From contig JAHEFD010000011.1 in the NCBI GenBank assembly GCA_024640345.1, positions 1 to 35,836 on the forward strand: DNA of 35,836 nucleotides, read 5' to 3'. Shown here piece after piece: positions 1-7,174 of the stretch. Under the pieces are notes generated by a model. That model was not told the DNA's origin. It worked only from the letters and a program-made list of their open reading frames with translations, and searched no databases. The DNA comes from Woeseiaceae bacterium. GTDB lineage: Bacteria; Pseudomonadota; Gammaproteobacteria; Steroidobacterales; Woeseiaceae. Position 1 is the stretch's first letter. Each line of letters opens with the position of its first letter. Made by a program: the position numbers and the translations under genes.

Positions 1-1586
1 CCGCTGCGTGTCGTCTGACACAGCTCGCTGAGGCGGACGGAAAGGAATTGTCTGTCGTCGTCGTAGAGAAGGGATCTGAAATTGGTGCCCACATCCTGTC
101 GGGCAACGTCTTCGAACCTCGGGCGCTGGACGAACTTTACCCGGACTGGAAGGATGAGGGTGCTCCGGTTACAACCGCAGTTAATGGAGACATCATTCAT
201 TACCTGACTGGCGAGAGAAGGTCGCAGCGAATTCCGCAATTGTTATTGCCTTCGCCAATGCACAATCACGGCAACTACATCGTCAGTCTTGGACGTCTGA
301 GTCAGTGGTTGGGCGAGAAAGCCGAGGCGGCAGGTATCAATGTGTTTCCAGGATTCGCGGCTGCAGAAGTCCTTTTCGATTCAGACGGGCGTGTAACAGG
401 CGTCGCAACCAGCGACATGGGCGTCGACAAAAATGGCAAGCGCAAGGACTCTTTCCAGGCGGGATACGAACTCCTGGGGAAATATACGATATTCGCGGAG
501 GGCGTGCGGGGCAACCTGAGTGAGTCGGTGATGGACAGGTTCGATCTTCGTCAGGATGCCGATCCGCAACATTATGGCATCGGCATCAAAGAGGTATGGG
601 AAATTGATGCCGCGAAGCACCACGAAGGTCTCGTTGTGCACACGATGGGTTGGCCGCTCGACAACAGGACCGAGGGTGGCGGATTTCTCTATCATGCTGC
701 TAATAACCAGGTTTATGCGGGCTTCATTGTCGCGTTAAATTATCGCAATCCAGGCCTGTCACCTTTCGAGGAATTCCAGCGATGGAAGTTACATCCGAAG
801 ATTCGGCACTACCTGGAAGGCGGAAAGCGTATCGGCTATGGTGCGCGCGCCGTCAATAAAGGTGGCTTGCAGTCCGTACCGAAACTGAGTTTCCCCGGTG
901 GCGTACTTGTCGGCTGTGGCGCCGGATTTCTTAACGGCGTGAAAATCAAAGGTGCCCATACTGCGATGAAGACGGGCATGCTGGCCGCTGAAAGCGTCTA
1001 CGCGTCTCTTGCCAAAGGTGAGGAATATGCCGAATTGAGTGACTACGATGCGGCGGTCAAGGCATCCTGGGTGCACGATGAGCTTTATCGCGTACGCAAT
1101 TTCGGGCCGGCGCTGCACAAGTTCGGGACGTTCCTTGGCGCGGCATTTACTTTCATCGACCAGAATATTTTTCGCGGAAAGCTGCCGTTTACGATGCGTA
1201 ATCCGCAGGCCGATCATGAGTCACTGGATAAGTCGAGTGATTCGCCGGAGATCATTTACCCTAAACCGGATGGCGTCCTGACATTCGATCGCATGTCCTC
1301 CGTATTCCTTTCCAGCACAATTCATGAAGAGGATCAGCCGTCACATTTGCGGCTGAAAGACGAGACGATCCCTGTTTCCTACAACCTGCCGATGTTCGAC
1401 GAGCCGGCGCAGCGGTACTGTCCTGCCGGCGTCTACGAAATAGTCGATGATGGCGGTAAGCCAGGTTTTCAGATCAACGCCGGGAATTGCGTGCACTGCA
1501 AGACCTGTGACATCAAGGACCCGCGCCAGAATATTGTCTGGACCGTGCCGGAAGGCGGCGGCGGACCCAATTATTCGGGCATGTAA
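1..1586 (+). CDS. Electron transfer flavoprotein-ubiquinone oxidoreductase (5'-truncated by window edge)
   Basis: Inner-membrane flavoprotein that passes electrons from reduced ETF (fed by acyl-CoA and amino-acid dehydrogenases) to ubiquinone. The reading frame is open from base 3 and continues out of the window: the codons before the TTG at 48 read AACRLTQLAEADGKE, which fits the helix after the missing N-terminal FAD-binding GxGxxG. The TTG at 48 is therefore not the start, and roughly 25-30 residues are absent. Visible landmarks are the GAHILSG segment, a hydrophobic GFLNGVKIKGAHTAMKTG FAD-contact segment, and a C-terminal ferredoxin-like domain with Cys in RYCPAGVYE and CVHCKTCDIKDP that binds one 4Fe-4S cluster. 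The protein ends GGGGPNYSGM, as in the family. It converges on the dehydrogenase gene with a 25-bp gap. The fatty-acid type genes next door fit an acyl-CoA oxidation setting. Identification is firm. Confidence 0.96.
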   Translation, partial: AACRLTQLAEADGKELSVVVVEKGSEIGAHILSGNVFEPRALDELYPDWKDEGAPVTTAVNGDIIHYLTGERRSQRIPQLLLPSPMHNHGNYIVSLGRLSQWLGEKAEAAGINVFPGFAAAEVLFDSDGRVTGVATSDMGVDKNGKRKDSFQAGYELLGKYTIFAEGVRGNLSESVMDRFDLRQDADPQHYGIGIKEVWEIDAAKHHEGLVVHTMGWPLDNRTEGGGFLYHAANNQVYAGFIVALNYRNPGLSPFEEFQRWKLHPKIRHYLEGGKRIGYGARAVNKGGLQSVPKLSFPGGVLVGCGAGFLNGVKIKGAHTAMKTGMLAAESVYASLAKGEEYAELSDYDAAVKASWVHDELYRVRNFGPALHKFGTFLGAAFTFIDQNIFRGKLPFTMRNPQADHESLDKSSDSPEIIYPKPDGVLTFDRMSSVFLSSTIHEEDQPSHLRLKDETIPVSYNLPMFDEPAQRYCPAGVYEIVDDGGKPGFQINAGNCVHCKTCDIKDPRQNIVWTVPEGGGGPNYSGM

Positions 1587-1611
1587 TCGCAAACGGTCAG
1601 TCGCAGTTCGC

Positions 1612-2385
1612 CTACTTGGGCTGCATGCGAATTGCGCCGTCGAGACGAATCGTCTCGCCGTTGATCATTGCGTTGCCGTAAATACTGGCGAGCAGGTCGG
1701 CATATTCTTCGGGCCGACCGAGTCGTGAAGGGAACGGTACCTGGGCGCCGAGGGATGCCTGTAGCTCCGGCGTCATTCCGGCGACCATCGGTGTCATGAA
1801 AATGCCGGGCGCGATGACGTTTACACGAATACCCACACGCGCAAATTCGCGAGCGAGCGGCAGAGTCATACCGACGACGCCGCCTTTAGAGGCGGAATAC
1901 GAAACCTGGCCGATCTGACCTTCAAATGCAGCGATCGATGCTGTGCTGACAATCAGTCCTCTTTCACCATCGTCATTAGGTTCATTGTGCTGCATCACGT
2001 TGGCTGCTTCCTTGGCGACCAGGAACGATCCCAGCAGGTTGACTTTGAGCGTATTCAGGAAGAACTCTCCAGGCATAGGCGCTTCGCGGCCCAGTGCCCT
2101 TGCAGCACCAATGACGCCGGCACAATTGACGGCAAGCGTGATTCCGCCCATGAATTCATTCGCCTTCTTGATCGCAGCCTGAACATCGGTTTCGGAAGAA
2201 ACATCGGTATGGATGTAAATAGCCCGCTCGCCAAGTTCAGCGGCACTTTGGGCGCCTTCTGCATCGTTTACGTCAAGTAATGCTGCGTAACCGCCTGCAT
2301 CGATAACTTTCTTCGCGCTTGCGAAACCCAGACCGTGTGTTGATGCAGCGCCAGTGATCACTGCCTTAGCTGAAGCGAGTTCCAT
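1612..2385 (-). CDS. SDR-family 3-hydroxyacyl-CoA dehydrogenase (HSD10-like)
   Basis: Short-chain dehydrogenase of 257 residues, probably NAD-dependent oxidation of 3-hydroxyacyl-CoA or 2-methyl-3-hydroxybutyryl-CoA. The start is set at 2385 because GGAG lies 7-10 bases upstream; an upstream start would run into the thiolase gene. Visible are the Rossmann glycine loop (TG at 11-12, GLG at 18-20), Asp38 at the end of beta-2 (NAD preference), NCAG at 87-90, Asn116, Ser150, Tyr163 and Lys167 (YSASK). The C-terminus LDGAIRMQP is the signature of human HSD10-type enzymes. The glycine loop reads TGAASTHGLG, two residues longer than the common TGxxxGxG. It lies 32 bp downstream of the thiolase in the same direction, so the two probably act on the same beta-oxidation-type intermediates. 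The exact substrate is inferred. Confidence 0.9.
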   Translation of the reverse strand: MELASAKAVITGAASTHGLGFASAKKVIDAGGYAALLDVNDAEGAQSAAELGERAIYIHTDVSSETDVQAAIKKANEFMGGITLAVNCAGVIGAARALGREAPMPGEFFLNTLKVNLLGSFLVAKEAANVMQHNEPNDDGERGLIVSTASIAAFEGQIGQVSYSASKGGVVGMTLPLAREFARVGIRVNVIAPGIFMTPMVAGMTPELQASLGAQVPFPSRLGRPEEYADLLASIYGNAMINGETIRLDGAIRMQPK

Positions 2386-2417
2386 CCTTATTCTCCAATT
2401 CTCTATAACTGTTCGCT

Positions 2418-3596
2418 TTAAACTTCGATACCGATTGCAGTTGCCTCTCCGCCACCGATGCACAGTGACGCGATGCCTTTTCCACCACCCCGGTTTCGCA
2501 GCGCGTGGACGAGGGTCACTATTATTCGTGCACCGGATGCGCCGATGGGGTGTCCCAGTGCGCAGGCACCGCCATTCACGTTTACTTTGCCGTGATCGAT
2601 GCCGACATCTTTCATCGCCGCCATCGTGACACAGGCAAAAGCTTCGTTGATTTCATAAAGGTCAACGGACTCCGCGTCCCAACCAAGCCGCTTTAGCAGA
2701 GACTTGATGGCAAATACCGGGGCAGTCGTAAACCATTCCGGTTCGTGTGCGAAACCACTATGACCAGCAATTCTCGCCAGCACTTCAATGCCTCTTGCCT
2801 TCGCGTCGTCTTCACGCATCAGTACGAGGCTGGCTGCACCGTCGGAAATGGACGACGAGCTTGCCGCGGTGACGGTCCCGTCTTTTTTGAATGCCGGTTT
2901 CAGCAGCGGAATTTTCTCGATATTGGCAACGCCGGGCCCTTCGTCCTGTTCAACGATTGTTTCGCCCTTGCGATTTTTCACGGTGACCGGCGCGATTTCG
3001 CCAGTGAATCGACCGCCGGCAATGGCCGCCTGCGCGCGAGTCACGGATTGAATCGCAAACGCGTCCTGGTCCTCGCGGGTGAAGCCGTATTTTTCGGCGG
3101 TCAGTTCTGCAAAGTGGCCCATCATGTTGCCGTCATAGGGATTTTGCAGTCCGTCGAAGAACATGTGATCGAGTACTTCCTGATGCCCCATTCGGTAGCC
3201 ACCGCGGGCCTTCGGCATGAGATAGGGCGCGTTGCTCATCGATTCCATTCCGCCGGTCATGACAATCTTTGCGCTGCCAGCCTGAATGAGGTCGTGGCCC
3301 AGCATCGTCGTTTTCATACCGGAGCCGCAGACCTTGTTGACAGTCGTGCAGGGTACGGCGAGAGGCAGTCCGGCGCCGAGCGCCGCCTGGCGTGCCGGTG
3401 CCTGGCCCAGGCCGGCCGGAAGGACGCAACCGAGCAGCACTTCGTCTATGGCAGCCGGATCCAGGCCGGTGTCGGCCAACGCGGCACGGCATGCGGTCGC
3501 AGACAGGTGAGTAGCACTTGCCGCGCCGAGCGCGCCCTGGAATGCGCCCATGGGCGTGCGACGCGCAGCGACAATTACGATGGGATTCATGCTCAT
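2418..3596 (-). CDS. Acetyl-CoA C-acetyltransferase (thiolase)
   Basis: Thiolase of 392 residues catalysing CoA-dependent cleavage of 3-ketoacyl-CoA, or the reverse condensation of two acetyl-CoA. The nucleophile Cys90 sits in NKVCGSGMK, His349 in ALGHPIGASG and the second catalytic Cys379 in SLCIGGGEA. These match the classical biosynthetic thiolase positions shifted by one. GGMESMSNAPY is also diagnostic. The start is uncertain: ATG at 3596 (MSMNPIV) or ATG at 3590 (MNPIV), neither with a strong ribosome site. The open frame extends to 3689, but that part looks non-coding. Upstream is the acyltransferase, 99 bp away and in the same direction, with a hairpin at 3627-3645 in between. With the downstream dehydrogenase it gives two consecutive steps of acyl-CoA oxidation. 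Degradative or acetoacetyl-CoA-forming use cannot be told apart here. Confidence 0.93.
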   Translation of the reverse strand: MSMNPIVIVAARRTPMGAFQGALGAASATHLSATACRAALADTGLDPAAIDEVLLGCVLPAGLGQAPARQAALGAGLPLAVPCTTVNKVCGSGMKTTMLGHDLIQAGSAKIVMTGGMESMSNAPYLMPKARGGYRMGHQEVLDHMFFDGLQNPYDGNMMGHFAELTAEKYGFTREDQDAFAIQSVTRAQAAIAGGRFTGEIAPVTVKNRKGETIVEQDEGPGVANIEKIPLLKPAFKKDGTVTAASSSSISDGAASLVLMREDDAKARGIEVLARIAGHSGFAHEPEWFTTAPVFAIKSLLKRLGWDAESVDLYEINEAFACVTMAAMKDVGIDHGKVNVNGGACALGHPIGASGARIIVTLVHALRNRGGGKGIASLCIGGGEATAIGIEV

Positions 3597-3626
3597 TGAG
3601 ATTACTATCCGATGTTGAGGTCTATC

Positions 3627-3645
3627 CGGGACGGGTACTGTCCCG
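3627..3645. promoter_or_regulatory. Inverted repeat in the leader of the thiolase gene
   Basis: CGGGAC (3627-3632) and GTCCCG (3640-3645) form a perfect 6-bp inverted repeat with a 7-base spacer. A second register, ACGGG / CCCGT at 3631-3646, overlaps it. It lies 31 bp upstream of the thiolase start. No T-run follows on either strand, so it is not an obvious terminator. Operator or leader hairpin is inference. Confidence 0.35.
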
Positions 3646-3695
3646 TATCTCGCACCGTCGTGCAATATCGGTAATCGGGTAGATGCCATCGCAGT

Positions 3696-4448
3696 CTATG
3701 CAGACAGCAGATCGGGTTCGTCCAGTACTTCCAGGATTTTTCGCCTTGCAAGATCAGCAAGCGACTTGCTGCTGCCAAAGGCATTTTCTGCCGGATCGAT
3801 CGGATTGAGTACCTCGACCCGGAGTTGACTGCGACGGGGCAGGGCCCTGCCTGCCGGGAGTAGCCGGCGGGAACCCGATATGACCACGGGAACGACGGGA
3901 ACACCAGCCTTGATCGCAGCTGCGAATGCTCCGGAGCGAAATCGCCCCAGTCCGGGCTCCTCGACAAATGTGCCTTCGGGAAACAGCGCCAGCGACTCAC
4001 CCGCGCTCGCGGCTCGCAACAATTGGCGGGCATCCCTTGCGCTGCCCGACGCCTCGAAGCGCTCGACGAATTTCGAACCAATACGGCGCAACAGGAAGCC
4101 GACGATCGGAAAGCGCCGCATCTCGCCCTTGATGACGTAGGAGAACCGGGGTGGCAGGTATCCCTGCAGAATGACTCCGTCCGCGTAACTCGCATGATTG
4201 GCCACTATTACGCAGTCGCCGGTCGGGATTTTTTCCAGTCCCCTGACAGTCGTTCCGATGCCGGCGAGTCGCAGCGGCGTGCGAGCGCAAAAAGCGACGA
4301 TGCGACGTCGCCTGGCAAGGCCCGGCACGATTAGCGCACAGACAATAGCGACCAGAACAAACAATATGAAAACTGTCCAGGCGTAAATGCCGTAGAGGAG
4401 ATCGCCAACGCCGGGCGACTTGGCCAATGCCGATCCCGATTCAGTCAT
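3696..4448 (-). CDS. 1-acyl-sn-glycerol-3-phosphate acyltransferase-like (PlsC family)
   Basis: Membrane acyltransferase of 250 residues in the PlsC/LPLAT family, transferring an acyl chain to a lysophospholipid-type acceptor. The N-terminal hydrophobic segment (about residues 21-43) anchors it to the inner membrane. The catalytic H(x4)D motif is NHASYAD (His85, Asp90), and the substrate-binding FPEGT motif is at 156-160. The length fits the family. The start ATG at 4448 has only a weak ribosome site (no clear GGAG). It is the first gene of a minus-strand run with the thiolase and dehydrogenase, and faces xerD across a 267-bp region carrying CRP-like sites and palindromes. The acceptor is not determinable: it could be the main phosphatidate-forming enzyme or a paralogue for other lipids, so no symbol is given. 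Confidence 0.88.
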   Translation of the reverse strand: MTESGSALAKSPGVGDLLYGIYAWTVFILFVLVAIVCALIVPGLARRRRIVAFCARTPLRLAGIGTTVRGLEKIPTGDCVIVANHASYADGVILQGYLPPRFSYVIKGEMRRFPIVGFLLRRIGSKFVERFEASGSARDARQLLRAASAGESLALFPEGTFVEEPGLGRFRSGAFAAAIKAGVPVVPVVISGSRRLLPAGRALPRRSQLRVEVLNPIDPAENAFGSSKSLADLARRKILEVLDEPDLLSA

Positions 4449-4476
4449 TTGCGGCAGAATATTCGGAAACGCCGAC

Positions 4477-4492
4477 CCATTTGGGCAAATGG
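4477..4492. promoter_or_regulatory. 16-bp palindrome upstream of the acyltransferase gene
   Basis: CCATTTG (4477-4483) and CAAATGG (4486-4492) are perfect 7-bp arms with a 2-base spacer. It lies 28 bp upstream of the acyltransferase ATG (4448) and 2 bp from a CRP-like site. The compact symmetry suits a dimeric repressor, but the regulator is unknown. Confidence 0.4.
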
Positions 4493-4494
4493 CC

Positions 4495-4510
4495 TGTGAC
4501 GCAGATCACT
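4495..4510. promoter_or_regulatory. CRP/Vfr-like binding site (proximal)
   Basis: TGTGACGCAGATCACT matches the known CRP core TGTGA-N6-TCACA at 9 of 10 positions. It lies 47 bp upstream of the acyltransferase start codon. No convincing -35/-10 pair was found near it, so activation versus repression is open. Confidence 0.5.
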
Positions 4511-4533
4511 TTATGTAAATGCCTTGATGAATT

Positions 4534-4549
4534 TGTGACAGCGGTCACG
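4534..4549. promoter_or_regulatory. CRP/Vfr-like binding site (distal)
   Basis: TGTGACAGCGGTCACG matches TGTGA-N6-TCACA at 9 of 10 core positions. Its centre is 39 bp from the proximal site. GCCGG-T-CCGGC (4549-4559) abuts it, forming another short palindrome. The binding protein is inferred from the consensus only. Confidence 0.5.
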
Positions 4550-4586
4550 CCGGTCCGGCATGGGGCTCCTCATACTCAATTCCTTG

Positions 4587-4612
4587 AAAAATCCGTTGCT
4601 TGGCAACCGGAT
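4587..4612 (-). terminator. Terminator-like hairpin on the minus strand, upstream of the acyltransferase gene
   Basis: Read on the minus strand, ATCCGGTTGC-CAA-GCAACGGAT forms a 9-bp stem with one bulged G and a 3-base loop, followed by four more T (five including the stem end). This looks like a factor-independent terminator. No minus-strand gene lies upstream of it, because xerD is on the plus strand. It may end a short RNA or attenuate the acyltransferase transcript. Confidence 0.45.
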
Positions 4613-4715
4613 TGATGGAACGCGACCGGCCTGGCCTGTGAGCTTTATGTTACCAGCACTGGCCCGCATTGCGACCATCCCGGCCGACAAGCAAGCCATG
4701 GACGGCCCGTAATCG

Positions 4716-5654
4716 ATGGATACTATGACTAGCAGTCAGAAAGACAAAACTGGAAAACCTGAGGCCGGTTCGGAAGAACTGGTTGACCGCTTTCTCGATG
4801 CAATCTGGATGGAACGCGGACTGTCCGCGAATACGCTGGGTGCCTATCGAGCTGACCTGATGACACTGGATCGTCGATTGTCAGAGCAGGACATTTCCAT
4901 TCAAAGCGCCGAAAAAGCCGATCTGCTGGAATTCATCGCGGGTCGTGTTGAAAGCGGTGCCAAGCCAAGATCGACTGCCCGGCAGCTCTCCAGCTTTCGT
5001 CGTTTCTTCCGTTACATCATGCGCGAAGGCCTGCGTGACACGGACCCGACAGCGGATATCGAAATGCCGCGCATTGGCCGCTCGCTGCCGAAAACGTTGA
5101 CCGAAGACGAAGTCGATGCACTTCTTCAGGCACCGAACACCGATGAGCCCTTAGGTCATAGAGACCGGGCAATGCTCGAATTACTTTATGCGACCGGCCT
5201 CAGGGTTTCGGAGCTCATTAATCTCAAGCAATCCCAGGTCAACTTCAACCAGGGCGTATTGCGCATCGTCGGAAAAGGCGATCGCGAACGACTGATTCCC
5301 CTGGGCGAGGAAGCCCAACGCTGGCTGCGCGATTTCATCGACGGGCCACGCATGGAAATCCTTCTCGAACGCCAGACGGACTACCTGTTCCCAACGCGCC
5401 GCGGCGATCGGATGACACGCCAGGCGTTCTGGCACATCATCAAGCGCTATGCGCAAAAGGGCGGGATTAGCAAAAAACTGTCGCCACACAGCCTGCGCCA
5501 CGCATTTGCCACGCACCTTCTCAATCGGGGCGCGGATCTTCGCGTTGTGCAGTTGCTCTTAGGCCACAGCGACCTGTCGACCACCCAGATTTACACCCAC
5601 GTCGCCAGGGAGCGCCTGAAGGATCTGCACGGCCAGCATCACCCCAGGGGCTAG
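4716..5654 (+). CDS. xerD: Site-specific tyrosine recombinase XerD
   Basis: Cytoplasmic tyrosine recombinase (312 residues) that acts with XerC at dif, near the terminus, to resolve chromosome dimers. An N-terminal core-binding SAM-like domain occupies about residues 20-110. The catalytic domain has Arg163 (ATGLRVSEL), Lys187 (VGKGDRER), His258 and Arg261 (HSLRHAFATHL), His284 (LLGHSDLSTT) and nucleophile Tyr293 (QIYTHV). The C-terminal LHGQHHPRG closely resembles E. coli XerD rather than XerC. The start is either ATG 4716 or ATG 4725; neither has a clear ribosome site. It is followed by dsbC, an adjacency also seen in E. coli (xerD-dsbC-recJ), but recJ is absent here. It is longer than E. 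coli XerD (298) by an N-terminal extension of about 14 residues. Confidence 0.95.
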   Translation: MDTMTSSQKDKTGKPEAGSEELVDRFLDAIWMERGLSANTLGAYRADLMTLDRRLSEQDISIQSAEKADLLEFIAGRVESGAKPRSTARQLSSFRRFFRYIMREGLRDTDPTADIEMPRIGRSLPKTLTEDEVDALLQAPNTDEPLGHRDRAMLELLYATGLRVSELINLKQSQVNFNQGVLRIVGKGDRERLIPLGEEAQRWLRDFIDGPRMEILLERQTDYLFPTRRGDRMTRQAFWHIIKRYAQKGGISKKLSPHSLRHAFATHLLNRGADLRVVQLLLGHSDLSTTQIYTHVARERLKDLHGQHHPRG

Positions 5655-5671
5655 CGCGGGCCCCCGCCCAC

Positions 5672-5691
5672 TCATATGGCGTAACATATGA
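5672..5691. promoter_or_regulatory. Inverted repeat TCATATG-N6-CATATGA upstream of dsbC
   Basis: TCATATG (5672-5678) and CATATGA (5685-5691) are perfect 7-bp arms spaced by gcgtaa. The centre lies about 45 bp before the start point predicted from the extended -10 at 5712-5720, a typical activator position. The AT-rich arms stand out from the flanks. The regulator is unknown. Confidence 0.4.
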
Positions 5692-5711
5692 CGATATTCG
5701 GTGGCTTCCTT

Positions 5712-5720
5712 TGGTACAAT
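5712..5720 (+). promoter_or_regulatory. Extended -10 promoter candidate for dsbC
   Basis: TGGTACAAT fits the extended -10 pattern TGnTATAAT with one mismatch. No good -35 is present at 16-18 bp, as is usual for extended -10 promoters. It would give a leader of about 120 bases before dsbC. A perfect TTGACA at 5803-5808 has no good -10 partner and was not preferred. Confidence 0.4.
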
Positions 5721-5845
5721 CGCGGCGCTTTCGAATGTGGAACCGGCACGCCGGCAGGCTGTCCAATGCGCTGCAGGTTATCTAACAATCAGCTTTGATG
5801 AATTGACAGTATCGGCCCGGTTGGCCCGATGATAAGGAATACCAG

Positions 5846-6589
5846 ATGAAATCGAATTTTCTGCGAATCAGTTTTTTGGCGTCTGCTGCGCTGGCGATGG
5901 CTGCCGGGACCGCACAGGCCGCCAGCGATGCCGACGAGCTACAGAAGGTGCGGGAGACTGTTTCAGGCATGTTTTCTGGAATCGCAGAAGACGACGTGTT
6001 CGCGAGTGAAGTCGATGGATGGTACACGGTCCGCAAGGGTGCCATCATCGCCTACATCTCCAGTGATGGGCGATACCTGTTGCAGGGCGACCTGATCGAC
6101 CTTCAGGAATCGACGAATCTCTCCGAAGTGAGCCGCAACGATGCTCGCGCCAAAATGATGTCTGCGGTACCCGACGACCAGCTGATTATCTACAAGCCGG
6201 AAAAAGTTCGTCACATTGTCTCTGTCTTCACGGATATCGACTGCACATTCTGCCGCAGGCTGCACAGCCAGATGAGCGAGTACATGGACGAGGGTATCGA
6301 AATCCGCTATTTCCTCTACCCGCGAAATGGCCCGACCTCGGAATCCTGGGTGAAAGCGCAGAACGTCTGGTGTGCCGACAATCGAAACGAAGCGCTCACG
6401 CTTGCAAAACTTGATAAGAGTTTTCCAATGCACGAATGCGATTCGTCCATTGTCAGCACGCATTATGCGATTGGCCAGGATGTTGGCTTAAGAGGTACGC
6501 CGGCGATCGTGCTCGAGGACGGCACTTTGTTCAGTGGTTATCTGCCAGCCAAGCAGCTTAGCGAAGCGATTGCCTCTGCATTGAACTGA
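5846..6589 (+). CDS. dsbC: Periplasmic thiol:disulfide isomerase DsbC
   Basis: Periplasmic disulfide isomerase (247 residues) that reshuffles wrong disulfides in exported proteins and is normally kept reduced by DsbD. Residues 1-26 are a signal peptide (basic start, hydrophobic core, AQA-A cleavage region). The dimerisation domain follows, then a thioredoxin-fold domain with active site Cys133-Thr-Phe-Cys136 (E. coli has CGYC), a structural Cys176/Cys198 pair and cis-Pro219 in RGTPA. The start is supported by AAGGA 7-11 bases upstream. It lies 191 bp after xerD with its own candidate promoter, and converges on the NUDIX gene with only 10 bp between. The TF dipeptide between the active cysteines may shift redox potential; this is inference. 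Confidence 0.93.
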   Translation: MKSNFLRISFLASAALAMAAGTAQAASDADELQKVRETVSGMFSGIAEDDVFASEVDGWYTVRKGAIIAYISSDGRYLLQGDLIDLQESTNLSEVSRNDARAKMMSAVPDDQLIIYKPEKVRHIVSVFTDIDCTFCRRLHSQMSEYMDEGIEIRYFLYPRNGPTSESWVKAQNVWCADNRNEALTLAKLDKSFPMHECDSSIVSTHYAIGQDVGLRGTPAIVLEDGTLFSGYLPAKQLSEAIASALN

Positions 6590-6599
6590 TGATCGCCTG

Positions 6600-7145
6600 C
6601 TAGGCGGGACTGCCGGGGCGTTTATTCCTGAGCACGTGTACGTGAATGCCGTTGTCCTGCCCAGCATCTTCAACATACTTTTCCAGGGCGAACCTGTTGG
6701 TCAGGAATGCCAGGTCACTCCAGGGGATGTCGGCCACATCGAAAAGCGCGACCTCGAGGCTTTCGTAACCTGCCGAGAAGTCGCTCACCAGTTTTGCGGT
6801 AAAGAACAGGTGTAGCTGCCCGGCATAAATTGCGTCGACCGACGCGAACAGTCTTCCGATCTCAACGGTTGCGCATGCTTCTTCCAGCGTTTCGCGCGCC
6901 GCGCCATCGGCTATGCTCTCGCCTAGCTCCATGAATCCGGCTGGAAGTGTCCAGAATCCGGAGCGCGGTTCAATCGCTCTTTTGCAGAGCAGAATCTTGC
7001 CATCCCGCTCAGGTATACAGCCGACGACAATCTTTGGGTTCTGGTAATGAACGATACCGCAGCTCTGACAGACCCAGCGTTCCTTGTCGTCGCCATCAGG
7101 TACTCGCCTGTCAACGGATTCACCGCAGCCTGAACAGAATTTCAT
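6600..7145 (-). CDS. NUDIX hydrolase with N-terminal zinc ribbon
   Basis: Predicted nucleoside-diphosphate-linked hydrolase (181 residues). An N-terminal zinc ribbon has Cys4, Cys7, Cys26 and Cys29 (FCSGCG and VCQSCG), followed by HYQNPKIVVG, typical of the Nudix N-terminal ribbon family. The Nudix box runs from Gly70 to about 92, with Glu76, Arg84-Glu85 and Glu88-Glu89 for metal binding. The glycine normally found near its end is Cys91. Known relatives act on ADP-ribose, NAD-like or related dinucleotides; the substrate here is not deducible. The tRNA-Leu gene lies 37 bp upstream on the same strand, so co-transcription is possible. The stop codon sits in a small hairpin (6594-6606) shared with the end of dsbC. 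Confidence 0.88.
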   Translation of the reverse strand: MKFCSGCGESVDRRVPDGDDKERWVCQSCGIVHYQNPKIVVGCIPERDGKILLCKRAIEPRSGFWTLPAGFMELGESIADGAARETLEEACATVEIGRLFASVDAIYAGQLHLFFTAKLVSDFSAGYESLEVALFDVADIPWSDLAFLTNRFALEKYVEDAGQDNGIHVHVLRNKRPGSPA

Positions 7146-7174
7146 GGGTTTTTCTTGATCCTGCCACGGGTGAA

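Noticed and set aside
48-50. TTG as start of the ETF-QO gene
   Set aside because: The frame stays open to the window edge and the upstream codons match the conserved N-terminal region, so the gene is simply cut by the window.
2745-3599. 284-codon open frame on the plus strand opposite the thiolase gene
   Set aside because: It is antisense to a well-supported thiolase; the translation is Arg/His/Cys-rich with no recognisable motif. GC-rich coding DNA commonly leaves such shadow frames.
4511-4699. 62-codon open frame on the minus strand in the xerD/acyltransferase gap
   Set aside because: It crosses the terminator-like hairpin and a CRP-like site, has no ribosome site and no recognisable sequence.
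5803-5833. Perfect -35 TTGACA as a dsbC promoter
   Set aside because: The only partner (GATGAT) is at 19 bp and poor, and transcription would start at the ribosome site; the extended -10 at 5712 is more plausible.
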